NCBI GenBank assembly: GCA_030867875.1
Contig: JAOWCC010000577.1
Location: 85,789,740-85,853,739, forward strand
Reading direction: 5' to 3'
DNA: 64,000 nucleotides
Source of the DNA: Actinernus sp. WN-2022
Lineage: Eukaryota > Cnidaria > Anthozoa > Actiniaria > Actinernidae
Within the stretch, counting starts at the first letter, position 1; every line of letters starts with the position of its first letter. Positions 42,324 through 52,054 of this stretch are shown piece after piece. Under the pieces are notes generated by a model. The model worked only from the letters and a program-made list of their open reading frames with translations. It was not told the DNA's origin and searched no databases. A program made the translations under genes and the position numbers.

Positions 42324-45300
42324 ACAGCGTACTCTATTGGCTCGGTGTGGATTCCATCGGGAAGAACGCGTCTTTTGTCGTAGTAAGCCGATAGCCCAAG
42401 CTTCCGTTGTTCGTAGGTTGCTATACCTTCTGGCAATAATCGGAAGCCTCGGTTCTTCGCTATGTCGATACTACCCTGGAGGGCTGCTTCGAATCGATCC
42501 CACGAAATGTCGTTGTGCCGCCTAGACATACCTTTGACGGAATACTTCTTGCTGCCACCCGTATCGACGTAGTAGGCTTTCGAGCATAGGGCAATGGCGC
42601 GCTGTCCTTCGAATTCGAGTTTGAAGAGTCCTGGGGTACGACTGCTCCACTTGTCCCAAGCTAGCCATTCCTTCCTATTGGCTGCGAAATCCTCACGTAG
42701 CTCGAGTCTTACAACCTCATCGAGGCTGTTTCCCGAGATGGCAATGTACGCACTGTCCGTGTCCATCTGGATGTATTCGAAATCCTCGCGGGCGACGTAC
42801 TTGTCGAGGAAGTCGTAGTAGAACTCGAGCATACGCAGCTTTGCGAGCTGGTACACCGCGATACCTACTTGGAAAGGGCGTTTGATTCGGATCTGGTCCT
42901 TCCTACTCTCGAGTTCGTATGCCTCGCCAATCTCTTCCAGGTCTTCGAACCAAACACTTCGCAAAGCTTTGTCCACAATCTTCTCGTCCTTTGTATAGGT
43001 GACATTTGTTTGGCGTCCCAAGTCTTCGAGCAACTTTCCATAGGCGCTGTTTCCTAGTAGCTTGAACACATCTGCCAGCAAAGCTTTACTTTTGTCTACG
43101 TCTCCCATGCGTCGCGCCTCAGTGACTTGGTCCACGAACCATCCGAAGATTTCTTTGGGTTCGTAGTCTATCGTGCGGTAGACAGCAGTGATCACTGCGC
43201 CATGGTCTAGATACCAAAGTAGAAGAGGAGCATAGAGTAGCAACTTCTTTCCAGAGAGACTCCCAACTAGCTTCGTTTCTTCGCTGCGCTTTCTACCTGT
43301 CTTTTCAAGGTAGGCCAACATTTGTGGAGGAATTGCTTCCTTGGGGATTTTCTTGTTGTAGAAGAAGGGGGGCATCTCCTCAAATTCCTTCCACAATTTC
43401 TTTGGTATCTCGATGTCTACTTCTGCATATCCAAACCACGTTCCACCACGTAGACATTCGACAAATCGTTCGGCTTCTGGACCTGGCTCATCATAGTGAA
43501 CGACCTCTTCTTTTCCACAAGGCATTTCGAATTCCATCGTGGAAAGATATAGGGCATTGGCATCGTATCCAAGAACTTTGCGACACACTTTGGTTCCACC
43601 CTGATGACTACGAATCTTAGTCACTCCTGCTTCGTGGCGTCTGGTGAACACTATGCTTGGACCTCCCACGACAGCGCCTTTCAGCATGTGGTAGGCTTCC
43701 TTACTTGGAGCATACATCTCAGCTCCCCTTTCTACACTACCTCGAAGCAGGAACTGTAGCGAGACTCCTGGGATGGACACTGCGTCTTTCAGCATGTCTA
43801 CCCCCTTCTCGTGATAGAAATCTCGCATCTTTTCGAGTGCCTCTAGGAATGGAACTACGTCTAGGTTGTTGTAGTATCGTAGCCAGTCTGCAAAGGTCTC
43901 CATTCCCTTGTCGAGAAAGGTGCGCTTGCAGTCTTCGAACTCTGACCTAGATAGTAGGTGTTCTCTTTTCAACTTCGAACCCCACTCTTGATAATCTGGT
44001 AATCCAACGTGATCCAACTTGTCGGGAGAGTCGAACCACTCATATGGGAAGAAACTCTTTTGCAGCTCGCATCCATAGGCAGTGATCCAACGTTCGTAGG
44101 AAGTTCCAGGTCCAAGGTAGTTCATCACATCGAGGAAACGGAAATCGGGAGTCAAGAGAAACATAGTGGTGTTGGCTTTCTTTGCCACCCGGATCTTTGG
44201 ACAGGTGTCGGCAATGGTTCCTACGAAGTGCTCCCTGATCAGGTTGAGATCGTACCTGCCAGAGTTGAATCCCAATACTGGAACTTGGCTGATCCATTCG
44301 TCGATTCTCATCCGTTGTGCCTTCGATAGGGTGTCAAAGGAGAATTCAGGTGTCTTGGGGCAGAACCGTTCCGCAATGACTTCTCGGATTGCTTTCGCTC
44401 TTCGTTGGAGTTCTTCGACAAAGGCGGCTACAAGTTCTTTTGGTTCGCGTCGACAGATGTGGGTTGGCGTTCGATCGTACGTGTCGGCAATTGATACTGA
44501 TATTGGGACATGAACGTTTTCGATGGTCAATCGGTCAGTTGGTTGTCTTCCTTTCGTTGTATCGAGATAGGCTTCGAAATCGTAAACTATGGCATGTGGA
44601 TAGGCGGTTTGCGTTGGAGTTGGAACCGGCTTGTTTTTCTTCTTTGTAGAGCAACCCCAAGCCTCCACTACTATATAACCTGCCTCGCGTAGACTCTCCG
44701 TTCTTTCGCAGGTCTTGAGATAGAGCCTCCTTTCCCTAGGGAAGCATTTCGGGCAGCCATGGAAATAGCATCCATGAAATTGGAAGATGGTTTTCGAAAG
44801 AGGTTCGTAGCCGTCGACCAGCGCTCCTTCGATCCAATGCTCTCCACCATGCCCACAAGCTGCGTGATGAATGTGTTGCCCAATCCTTTCGGCTTCGCGT
44901 TTCAACCAGCATAGAGCGACTTTGCTAGCGGTGCTCTCTGGCCAGAAGGCTTTTTCGTATGCCGACTGGGGTACTGTGATTACTTTTCCGGGGCAAACAA
45001 TCTTCGTTTCTCCACGACTGCAACGATCTGCATGGCGTTGGAGGCTGCCAGCCTGTGTGAACCGTTGCTTACAGTCATTACATATGTAGATGCTCCCTAG
45101 CTTTTTGACGTCCTTGATATAGAAGGCGTGTCCTTCGTATATCCCAATCGTCATCGTATGCTTGTAGTGAGCTGCATGTCGCGTAAGATGCCAAGCGCCA
45201 TCCTCCGTTGGTTCATACACCCGAATACCGATTCCAAAGTGCAACTCGACTTCCTCCAGCTGGTCTAAGGAAGTTCTGGGAACGTCTTGCGTGGGCGCTG

Positions 45301-45910
45301 TCAGGCGATAGAAGTTCTGGGCAAGTCTTCGAGCTGTGACGCAACACCTATCTACTCGTGCTCCTTCATGCATGGCAAGGCAGCGCCACAGACATAGGTT
45401 GTCACCATATCGATCAAGGGCAAGCATTCCTTTCTTATGGCGAAGCCATTGGGGCAGTGGGCCTGTTCCCAACAGAGGCTGACGATCGATCACGACTTTG
45501 ACATCCACGTAGATCCAACGCACAAAGGCCCATTGGGTATTTGGTCGATTAATGTTGTCAGGATTCAATCGAGATAGCTCCTTGCTATTGATCCACTCTT
45601 CTGCATCTTCTAGGATATTCACCCATGGAGAGCCGGGGACAGTCTTGGAGAATAGCATCACACGACCGTCGTTGACATTGCGAATACGATAGGTGTAGCT
45701 GTAGCGCAGGTAGAAGCTGGTGGTTACCTTTGCAACTAACTTTTCCATGATCCTAGGGGTCAAATCTCCTGCCACACCTTGGAAGAAGCGCCATCGAATA
45801 GTACGGCGGCCTATCTCCACTCCCTCGAGCATTCCATCTCTCTCATCGAGAATAGCACCTGCCTCTCGAGCTAGACTCCGTGGAAGTGGCTCACTACGCG
45901 GTCTCACCAT
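42320..45910 (-). CDS. polB: Protein-primed family B DNA polymerase (Polinton PolB)
   Basis: 1196 residues, intact. In order: N-terminal region; OTU-like stretch DNLCLWRCLAMH (~170-181) with a later GHAFYIKD (~260-267); C2HC-type finger YICNDCKQRF...HADRC (~275-297); nuclease-like motif FHGCYFHGCPKC (~378-389); exonuclease I DFEAYLD (444-450, D444/E446); Exo II LGFNSGRYDL (~546-555); Exo III YNNLDV (~680-685); palm motif A YDANALYL (782-789); motif B LLGNSAYGK (951-959); motif C QMDTDSAYI (1048-1056); KxY-type KAYYV (1111-1115). This replicates linear genomes from a protein primer. The ATG follows an inverted TATA-like decamer by 11 nt. The length and the long N-terminal extension are typical of Polintons rather than adenoviruses. 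Confidence 0.96.
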   Translation of the reverse strand: MVRPRSEPLPRSLAREAGAILDERDGMLEGVEIGRRTIRWRFFQGVAGDLTPRIMEKLVAKVTTSFYLRYSYTYRIRNVNDGRVMLFSKTVPGSPWVNILEDAEEWINSKELSRLNPDNINRPNTQWAFVRWIYVDVKVVIDRQPLLGTGPLPQWLRHKKGMLALDRYGDNLCLWRCLAMHEGARVDRCCVTARRLAQNFYRLTAPTQDVPRTSLDQLEEVELHFGIGIRVYEPTEDGAWHLTRHAAHYKHTMTIGIYEGHAFYIKDVKKLGSIYICNDCKQRFTQAGSLQRHADRCSRGETKIVCPGKVITVPQSAYEKAFWPESTASKVALCWLKREAERIGQHIHHAACGHGGEHWIEGALVDGYEPLSKTIFQFHGCYFHGCPKCFPRERRLYLKTCERTESLREAGYIVVEAWGCSTKKKNKPVPTPTQTAYPHAIVYDFEAYLDTTKGRQPTDRLTIENVHVPISVSIADTYDRTPTHICRREPKELVAAFVEELQRRAKAIREVIAERFCPKTPEFSFDTLSKAQRMRIDEWISQVPVLGFNSGRYDLNLIREHFVGTIADTCPKIRVAKKANTTMFLLTPDFRFLDVMNYLGPGTSYERWITAYGCELQKSFFPYEWFDSPDKLDHVGLPDYQEWGSKLKREHLLSRSEFEDCKRTFLDKGMETFADWLRYYNNLDVVPFLEALEKMRDFYHEKGVDMLKDAVSIPGVSLQFLLRGSVERGAEMYAPSKEAYHMLKGAVVGGPSIVFTRRHEAGVTKIRSHQGGTKVCRKVLGYDANALYLSTMEFEMPCGKEEVVHYDEPGPEAERFVECLRGGTWFGYAEVDIEIPKKLWKEFEEMPPFFYNKKIPKEAIPPQMLAYLEKTGRKRSEETKLVGSLSGKKLLLYAPLLLWYLDHGAVITAVYRTIDYEPKEIFGWFVDQVTEARRMGDVDKSKALLADVFKLLGNSAYGKLLEDLGRQTNVTYTKDEKIVDKALRSVWFEDLEEIGEAYELESRKDQIRIKRPFQVGIAVYQLAKLRMLEFYYDFLDKYVAREDFEYIQMDTDSAYIAISGNSLDEVVRLELREDFAANRKEWLAWDKWSSRTPGLFKLEFEGQRAIALCSKAYYVDTGGSKKYSVKGMSRRHNDISWDRFEAALQGSIDIAKNRGFRLLPEGIATYEQRKLGLSAYYDKRRVLPDGIHTEPIEYAV

Positions 45911-45921
45911 TTTCTCTTCGG

Positions 45922-45931
45922 TATAACTATA
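45922..45931 (-). promoter_or_regulatory. TATA-like decamer upstream of PolB
   Basis: TATAACTATA on the plus strand, i.e. TATAGTTATA toward PolB, 12-21 nt before its ATG. The same decamer precedes the F-box gene at the other end, which suggests a shared promoter derived from the TIR. Confidence 0.45.
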
Positions 45932-45944
45932 CGTTAGGATAGCT

Positions 45945-46091
45945 CTAACAGTTACTCGAGTTTGGATTTTTAGGTGTAAGGATGTTGCGGGACAATCGAT
46001 GTCGATATAACTATATGCTAATCATATCTCTAATAGGGTTATCAAGTTGGATTTTTATGTGTAAGAATGTCTAGTAACAATTTGGATGACC
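45945..46091 (-). repeat. Right subterminal repeats (extra inner-TIR copies)
   Basis: A degenerate, shortened copy (~45945-45990) is followed by a nearly complete copy of the inner TIR (~45993-46091), in tandem with the TIR proper. The innermost copy resembles the one at 35683-35775, as if an F-box-gene-like segment had once stood between the copies here too. Confidence 0.8.
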
Positions 46092-46351
46092 GATCGATAC
46101 GGGACAATCGATGTCGATATAACTATATGCTAATCATATCTCTAATAGGGTTATCAAGTTTGGATTTTTATGTGTAAGAATGTCTAGTGACAATTTGGAT
46201 GACCCTTAGTACCCCTAGTAGTAGGGGCGGTAGTAGAATTATACAACTTTTTTTGTTGTGCAAGGGTGCCATAAAGTGGATTTCTGAATTCGCTTTATGG
46301 CGCCCTTGTGCAACAAAAAAGTGGTATAATTCTACTACCGCCCCTACTACT
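46092..46351 (-). repeat. Right terminal inverted repeat of the Polinton-like element
   Basis: Reverse complement of 34743-35003. Its inner ~95 bp are repeated again in tandem just inside (about 45993-46091), so the right end has more subterminal copies than the left. Confidence 0.95.
46217..46351. repeat. Imperfect palindrome forming the right tip
   Basis: Same palindrome as the left tip and in the same orientation relative to the outside, with the same mismatched positions. Confidence 0.9.
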
Positions 46352-46356
46352 CCTCC
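46352..46356. repeat. Target-site duplication, right (CCTCC)
   Basis: This matches 34738-34742. Together they mark a clean integrase-type insertion of the whole element. Confidence 0.85.
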
Positions 46357-47252
46357 AGCATGTCAAGGCATGGTTTAAACATGAAAACGAGTCCATTTAA
46401 TTTGCTCAAATCCTACCAACACGTGACCAACCACGTGATCACAAAAAGTTGAAAATTAAACTAAAAACGGGGTGGTACATTGTATATTTTAAGTAACGAT
46501 TTTGTGTTTATCTGATTACACTTGTGGTTGACTTTAAAGATCAGTTTGGAATGGTTGACAATGATAGACTGTTAAGGCGAAAATATAGAAAACAGGTCGC
46601 GTGACCTATTCTTGGAACCATTTTTCGCCATTTATATCCTCTTCAGTGTTAAAAAGTCAACCATTCCGGACACATTCTCATTTCCCATAAGCTTAACTTT
46701 TCGAACCGAAAAACTGAAACAAAACAATAACCATTTTGACTTTCTTTGTTTTATCAGCGTTAAGGTCATGTGACCTTCAAAACACCAAAATACCTATCCT
46801 TAAATGTTAAGACACATGATTACCGTGTTATTCCAAAGTTATAGGGTATTTCATGACAAAGATAGCGAATTTTGACTTTTATCAAAATTGCTCAAAAACC
46901 ATATATGCCTTAACATGCTTGAGCTCGCGCGTGGCGGGCTCATGCCATGTGTCATGCGCCAATTGTCTTCTGATACTGCGGGCTCAAAATCATCCAAACC
47001 ATGGGGTGGAGGGGGAGGGATCGTGTTTATGACATGATAACTATTCACTATTCCAACTGCGAACTGAAGGAGCTAAGACATTTATTCCGCTCGAACATCA
47101 AACTTACTCCCAGGGAGTTCTAACTTGTATTTTGTTTTTCGCACGGGGACGACGTGACCATAATACGCGCGGGACTTGGGCTTAGTCTCCGCGCGGGACG
47201 AAGGAAGTAAGAAAATCATGGTTATTTTTTCGACATATCCTCACTCTAGAAT
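46357..47252. other. No gene recognised
   Basis: Flanking host DNA right of the Polinton-like element, AT-rich, with a short G-rich tract near 47005. No motifs. Confidence 0.55.
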
Positions 47253-47537
47253 AGGCCCTTTGCAGCTAACAGATCACGTGGTTGTACTGGAGAGGAAAAA
47301 AATTCTGACTTCATTTATTTAAAGGCCTTGTACGAGATCGGTATTGATATTAGCAAAACCTGTTTGTAAATGCTATTTTCTACCTCCAATCGATTGTCGA
47401 TCTTTCTAAAACAGCGTTTTTAAAGATAGCTTGCTCGCCAGCATCCATGGTAACGCCTTTGCCATGAGAATCACGAGCTCAATTCATTCTTTGACAAAGT
47501 ATTATATCAGCACGTGACTGTTAGCTGCAAAGGGCCT
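47253..47537. repeat. MITE, 285 bp, AGGCCCTTTGCAG family
   Basis: TIRs AGGCCCTTTGCAGCTAAC and GTTAGCTGCAAAGGGCCT with CACGTG near each end; flanked by AAT on the left and ATT on the right. Full-length partner at 52123-52407. Confidence 0.9.
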
Positions 47538-48109
47538 ATTACCAATAATCAGTAATTGGCTTTTGCTCTTCAATTAGTAACCCACCACTAATTGTAACAG
47601 AAGGTTTCTCTTCAAAATATAGCTCAGACAACTGCTTTGATTAACATACTAAAAGTCCTACTAAAGGCCTGCACGGGAAAGCCTGCTGCAGCATGAAAAT
47701 GAGGCTGAAACCGGAAGTAGTGTTATTTTGCTCGTTAAAACCTTACAATTTCCCGAATTTGAATGAATTTGTGTTAAGAGTGGTACAACTAAGCCATTTA
47801 ACCAGTTAACACTGATAAGTGTATCGTGTGACCGGCCGGATTCGCGTATAAGCCCATGCATTTATGCAAGTGTACATTAATACCCAAAAGCTCAAAAGAC
47901 ATTAATAATTGGAATAGAAGAATTGTTTGTTTTATTCTTATGATTAACTTGTGGTCATGGTGCATCAACAAACATCAGACTCATGACAATTTCATGAATA
48001 TGCATACGTGCAAAATGTACCACATTTCTTTTCGGGTTTGATACTAGTAAAGTATGAGAAAAACGTCACATTTTGAGAATCGTGATACGGAGGCTTCACA
48101 GACTTCTAC
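47538..48109. other. No gene recognised
   Basis: AT-rich; short frames only. Confidence 0.5.
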
Positions 48110-49675
48110 TCGTCGTCACTGTCATTTTCTTCAGTCAAGACAGGAGTTTGTGCAGCTAGAACCTTTGCACTGGCCACAAGCTGGCGAACATTCTAGGCTG
48201 TGCTTGCGGCAGGAACATCGTATCGTGCTATATCCGGATGCACAGTTGCACCTCACTATTTGCAGTAGGTTATCTGGCGCTGGTGGCATATCCGTCATCA
48301 CCGGAATAACCTACCCGTCTCTCACCTTCCAGCCCCACTCTTCAACATCCACGTCCTTCCCTTTCCATTGCAGGATTTGGGCGTACACCCGGTAACTGTG
48401 GTATTTCACTGCAGCCGATGTAGGTGGGAGGCTGTTAGGTTGAATCTGGGTTGTTCTTGTTGCCAGTTTTTCTTTGTAGCGTTGATACCGGATGTCATCG
48501 AGCTGGCTTCCTGGCTTCTCGTTATGGAAAATCACTAGAGCATTATGCCCTGCCGTTTCGATAGCCTCTTTTGTTGCAAGGCCATTAAACACCTCCGCTT
48601 GCTCGCGGAAATGAGCGGACGTGATAAACGTCTTCAGGGCTGATCCCGATTCCATGTGCGCGAGATGTGGTGTCGCAGCCGAGAACAGCGTGGATGAAAA
48701 GGATGTTACGGCAAACCTCTTTCCCTAGCTGGGCTTGTATGCTCTTAATATTCCATACGCGACGATGTAAGGAATTGGTCTTGGGCTCAGGAATAAAGAA
48801 CATGTCATAGCCATCAGGTTCGACGTAAAACAAAAGAAGGATAAGGAGATCTGTATCGTCTCCAACAAGTATGGTCGTTCTTATTTGCGCGGACTCTACA
48901 GCTGTCTTAACAATAAGGAGATCAGCATCGCTTTCTGCATGGCGCGTCTCACACTGGCTGTGGCATGATAAGAACTCGAGGGCGCGCCGCCTGCATTATA
49001 GCATGTCCTATCGATGCTAACTTGAAACGGTCTTTTCTAGCCATAATGTTCTCAAGAAACACTTTCAGCGAGACAGTGTGGTATTAGCTCCACATGCTTG
49101 TCGACATCTGTGTCGATCTCCGGGCAGACCTCCCTTGACATTGTGGTGCTCTTGATGTCATTCTTTATTAATTTGGCCGCGGTCTGGATAATGCTCATTT
49201 TTTCTGCTTCCGGGTCTTCATCAAACGATTGCGAATGGAAGTCTTGGAGAATAATATTCGCCGTGGTCTTAAGAGTGACAACATTTGGTCGACCATTTAG
49301 TTCCGTTATGATGATTTGATTTTCGAAATGCCCCATTAGCATGTCCTTCATGTGCGTGTGCCCGTATGCTGAGCTTTCGGAATCTTAAGCTTCAAGGTAC
49401 TCGTCCATTTTATCACAGAGATCGCCGATAGTGAGTTGCTCCTCGTCATTCTGCTTTAGGTAATCAACCACTGCTAAAAACGCGTCGTGTTTTTCCTTGC
49501 CTTGCGGTCGGCCAGTTTTCCGCTTTTTGTTTGTTTGCAGGTTCCAATGTGACATAAGCCTTTGGGATTTGTTTTCCAGTACGTAAATTAACGCTACAAC
49601 TGCGTCTGCAGCAGGAAGATCATGTACAGTTAGCAGTCTGGCTCGGACACATTCAGCCCCTCTCTGAGCAAACAT
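48110..49675 (-). pseudogene. PIN-like / CXC-tailed transposon-associated protein, multiply frameshifted
   Basis: Reading from 49675 downward in several frames: a helical N-terminal part with TGRPQGKEKHDAFLAVVDYL; a middle part (GHFENQIIITELNGRPNVV); then VGDDTDLLILLLFYV, an acidic motif as in PIN/FEN-type nucleases; LFIHAVLGCDTTSRAHGIG; LPPTSAAVKYHSYRVYAQI; and a Cys-rich CXC-like tail (VRCNCASGYSTIRCSCRKHS, LECSPACGQCKGSSC). At least three frame breaks (~48650, ~48840-49050, ~49352-49385). I know this motif order as a repeated, unnamed metazoan family associated with mobile DNA. A possible N-terminal piece with ICSKSCDSSDAVALGKKG lies at 49815-50027. Confidence 0.7.
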
Positions 49676-50770
49676 TAAGTACTGCCTCTTTTGTTTCTAT
49701 CGTCGTGACCCTATAAGCTTCTCTTGATCTTTTTCCCCTTATTATTGAAAAGTACTTCAGTTCCGCAGTACAAACAATCGGTTTGGAAGCTGAATTACTT
49801 TGCAGCTGTACGTACTAATGAGCGGCGTTTATTTGGAATGGAAGGTGGGTCACCCAGTTTCGTCGCGCGCGCAACATTCTGAGGGCGGCAATAAACTCGG
49901 CGGCATTCTTTGTGAACCTTTTGTCCAGGAACAGTAACAATTTCGTCATTGCGCTCTGCGCTAGCCCGTTCCCTTTTTTTCCGAGAGCTACTGCGTCCGA
50001 CGAATCACATGACTTACTACATATCACACAAACATCACCATTTGCATGCGCTGGCTGGAGCTGTATGGAAAGTAGTATCTAACAAATAAAAATAATTTAA
50101 TTTCAAGTTGTTTATTCAAATTCATATGACTTAGTTTTTGGGGTGCGACACTTTAAAAGGCGGGCGGGTTTCATTATTCAAAGATACGGCCTTGAATCTT
50201 TGTATTGATATTGTGACCCCCCAAAAAAAAGAAAAAATATGGGCGGGGCGATAAGAAGGCTGCATATATCCGAAAGGAGCGCTTATCCGAGGGGGCGCTA
50301 ATTCAAGTATTTATAGCGAGTAATTGAAATTATTGTCCATGACTAAATAAAGTATTCGAGAAAAAATGTGGTCTCAGTATTGTCGTTTTGAGCATTAAGT
50401 AATGGTCCAGATAAGAACTGTAGTAGAATCCATTGTTCTGCGGCAATGAGCCTCCCCCACATACGATTTTGCTTGAATATGCCTTAAGTGCTTTAGGGGG
50501 GGTATCTACAGTCCAAACTACATCTCGAAAATAAAGTATTTTTTATGCTATTGGCTCTTTTTTTCTATGAAAACGCAGAGAAGCCACCATCCAGCCAATC
50601 AAAGGATTTTTCAATCGCAAATTTGATAACTTTCCCCACTGAATATCATATTTCAGCAAACTTTAGTAGCTTACAGTGCAAAATGTACCTGACCCAGTGA
50701 TTTCCAGAGATTATTCCATCTATTCTTATTCCGGAATACGGTCAATCGAACGCGCCCTAAGTTAGAACTC
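49676..50770. other. No intact gene recognised
   Basis: Apart from the possible N-terminal piece of the CXC-tailed pseudogene at 49815-50027 (minus), nothing is assigned. A sequence near 50728-50752 matches ~33208-33232 inverted. Confidence 0.5.
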
Positions 50771-51185
50771 CGTGTGACTTGTAAACTATTCGATACCTTG
50801 ATAAAGCCTATATTATTTTACGGTAACTGCGATATATGGGTGACAGATAAAATTAATGAGAAAAAAAGACCCAAACGAACTAATAGGCCTTTTGCTCTTT
50901 CTCGTAGATGTAATACTTAACCTAAACTCTTACTTTAATCCTATTTTTAAAAATACATTTCTGTTTCAGTCTAGTTTACACAATCTAGTGCACTATCTAC
51001 ATTCACTTTTTATATATCCTGAATTTGTCTTATATATAGATTAATTTAAATAAGTTTTCCAGGGGCATAAGCAACTTTGGTAACCTTCGTGGTTTTATGC
51101 TTGTGCTCCTCCACATTAGCAAATATCTTTTGTCGCATGTCCTAAATGTAATGATTGTTTTGTTTTCTGGAAATAAAAACATTGA
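50771..51185 (+). pseudogene. Non-LTR RT 3' end remnant
   Basis: In broken frames KLFDTLIKPIILYGNCDIW, the conserved RT C-terminal phrase, then a tail and a 3' UTR matching 11065-11230 in inverse orientation and ending with AAATAAAAAC. Confidence 0.75.
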
Positions 51186-51311
51186 ACCATTGCAGGAAAC
51201 AGTCACGTGCTGGTATAGCCGACTTCCATAACCAATGAATTGCGCTCGGCTCGTGTTCGCATGGGAAAATCTTTTTTGGACGGCAAATTAAACAAACTTC
51301 CAAACGCTATA

Positions 51312-51453
51312 GATGGTTTGCACTCAATCCCTAGAGATTCAAATGACAAAGGGCATGGCGGCCATGTTGGTGTACAGAACAAAAGAAGCTAACGAAGAAT
51401 CTATTGTTAACTGTACACCAACATGGCGGCTATGACGTAACATGCAAACCATC
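51312..51453. repeat. Hairpin MITE
   Basis: GATGGTTTGCA and TGCAAACCATC ends; inner arms CATGGCGGCCATGTTGGTGT / ACACCAACATGGCGGCTATG. Confidence 0.85.
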
Positions 51454-51678
51454 AATTTCAGAAAGATCGATAATCGATTGGAGGTGGCTAATACTGAATA
51501 CTACCAATCTCGTACGAGTGCCTTTAAATAAATAAAGCCAGATGTTTTTGCCGTCCAATACAAACCACGTGATTGCATTCCTGCAAAAGGGCCATTCATG
51601 TAAACTGATTCCGTGAGCTCCTGTTAGGTGTAGGAAAATATACGACGGTGCCTGCAAAGCTGCCTTCTGGTTGGTATT
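51454..51678 (-). repeat. Degenerate fragment of the AGGCCCTTTGCAG MITE family
   Basis: On the minus strand it reads CGTACGAGATTGG and CACCTCCAATCGATTATCGA, matching the interior of the 285 bp MITE, next to CCACGTG near its end. Confidence 0.5.
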
Positions 51679-51786
51679 TTGTCTGAGTGGGGTAATGGGA
51701 TCCCTGTGGTTTGTAATGGCGTGTGAGCTGTGACGTCGCAAGCCATTACGAACCACAGGGATCCCATTAACCCACTCGGACAAACT
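51679..51786. repeat. Perfect-stem hairpin repeat
   Basis: TTTGTCTGAGTGGGGTAATG and its near complement ending at 51786, with inner GGGATCCCTGTGGTT / AACCACAGGGATCCC arms. Confidence 0.85.
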
Positions 51787-52054
51787 CAGCCAGACGGCCA
51801 AGAGATTAGGCTGGCCGCCAGCCATTACAAACTGTGATTGAAGTAAGAGTTTTCAAATATTTTTTGAGATTATTGAATTTGAAAAACGAATTGCATCAAA
51901 ATCAGATCAAACTAAAGATATATTAGTACTGTAACAACTTGTTGTATGGGCTGCTAGATTGTCAGCTAACTGAAGCTTCAGCGCGTCCTTAACGCATCTG
52001 CCAGGCTGGTTTGCAGCGCACCAAGGTACTGCCACGTAACGCCGCTTTTGCGTG

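Larger units (their letters stand above)
34743..46351. mobile_element. Polinton/Maverick-like integrated DNA virus (complete ends, inactivated genes)
   Basis: This is an 11.6 kb unit bounded by ~260 bp terminal inverted repeats and flanked on both sides by CCTCC (CCTCCA if the terminal A is shared). It encodes protein-primed PolB, an rve integrase, an A32-like ATPase and a capsid-like protein, the set that defines Polintons and adintovirus-like elements. Added cargo is a TFIIB-like factor, an F-box/ankyrin protein, a Cys-rich protein and four small proteins. Genes are packed with short gaps or overlaps, unlike the AT-rich, repeat-filled flanks. Three lesions (frameshift near 35505, stop at 41709-41711, apparent deletion near 37915) suggest a defective copy, while the near-identical TIRs and perfect flanking duplication suggest a fairly recent insertion. 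Assignment to a named subgroup is uncertain. Confidence 0.94.

Noticed and set aside
42594..45926. Plus-strand ORFs opposite PolB (e.g. 43324-43620, 43657-43950, 44166-44513)
   Set aside because: They are shadows of the intact PolB frame on the minus strand.
46187..46378. ORF over the right TIR
   Set aside because: It spans the palindromic tip and crosses the element boundary; chance open frame.
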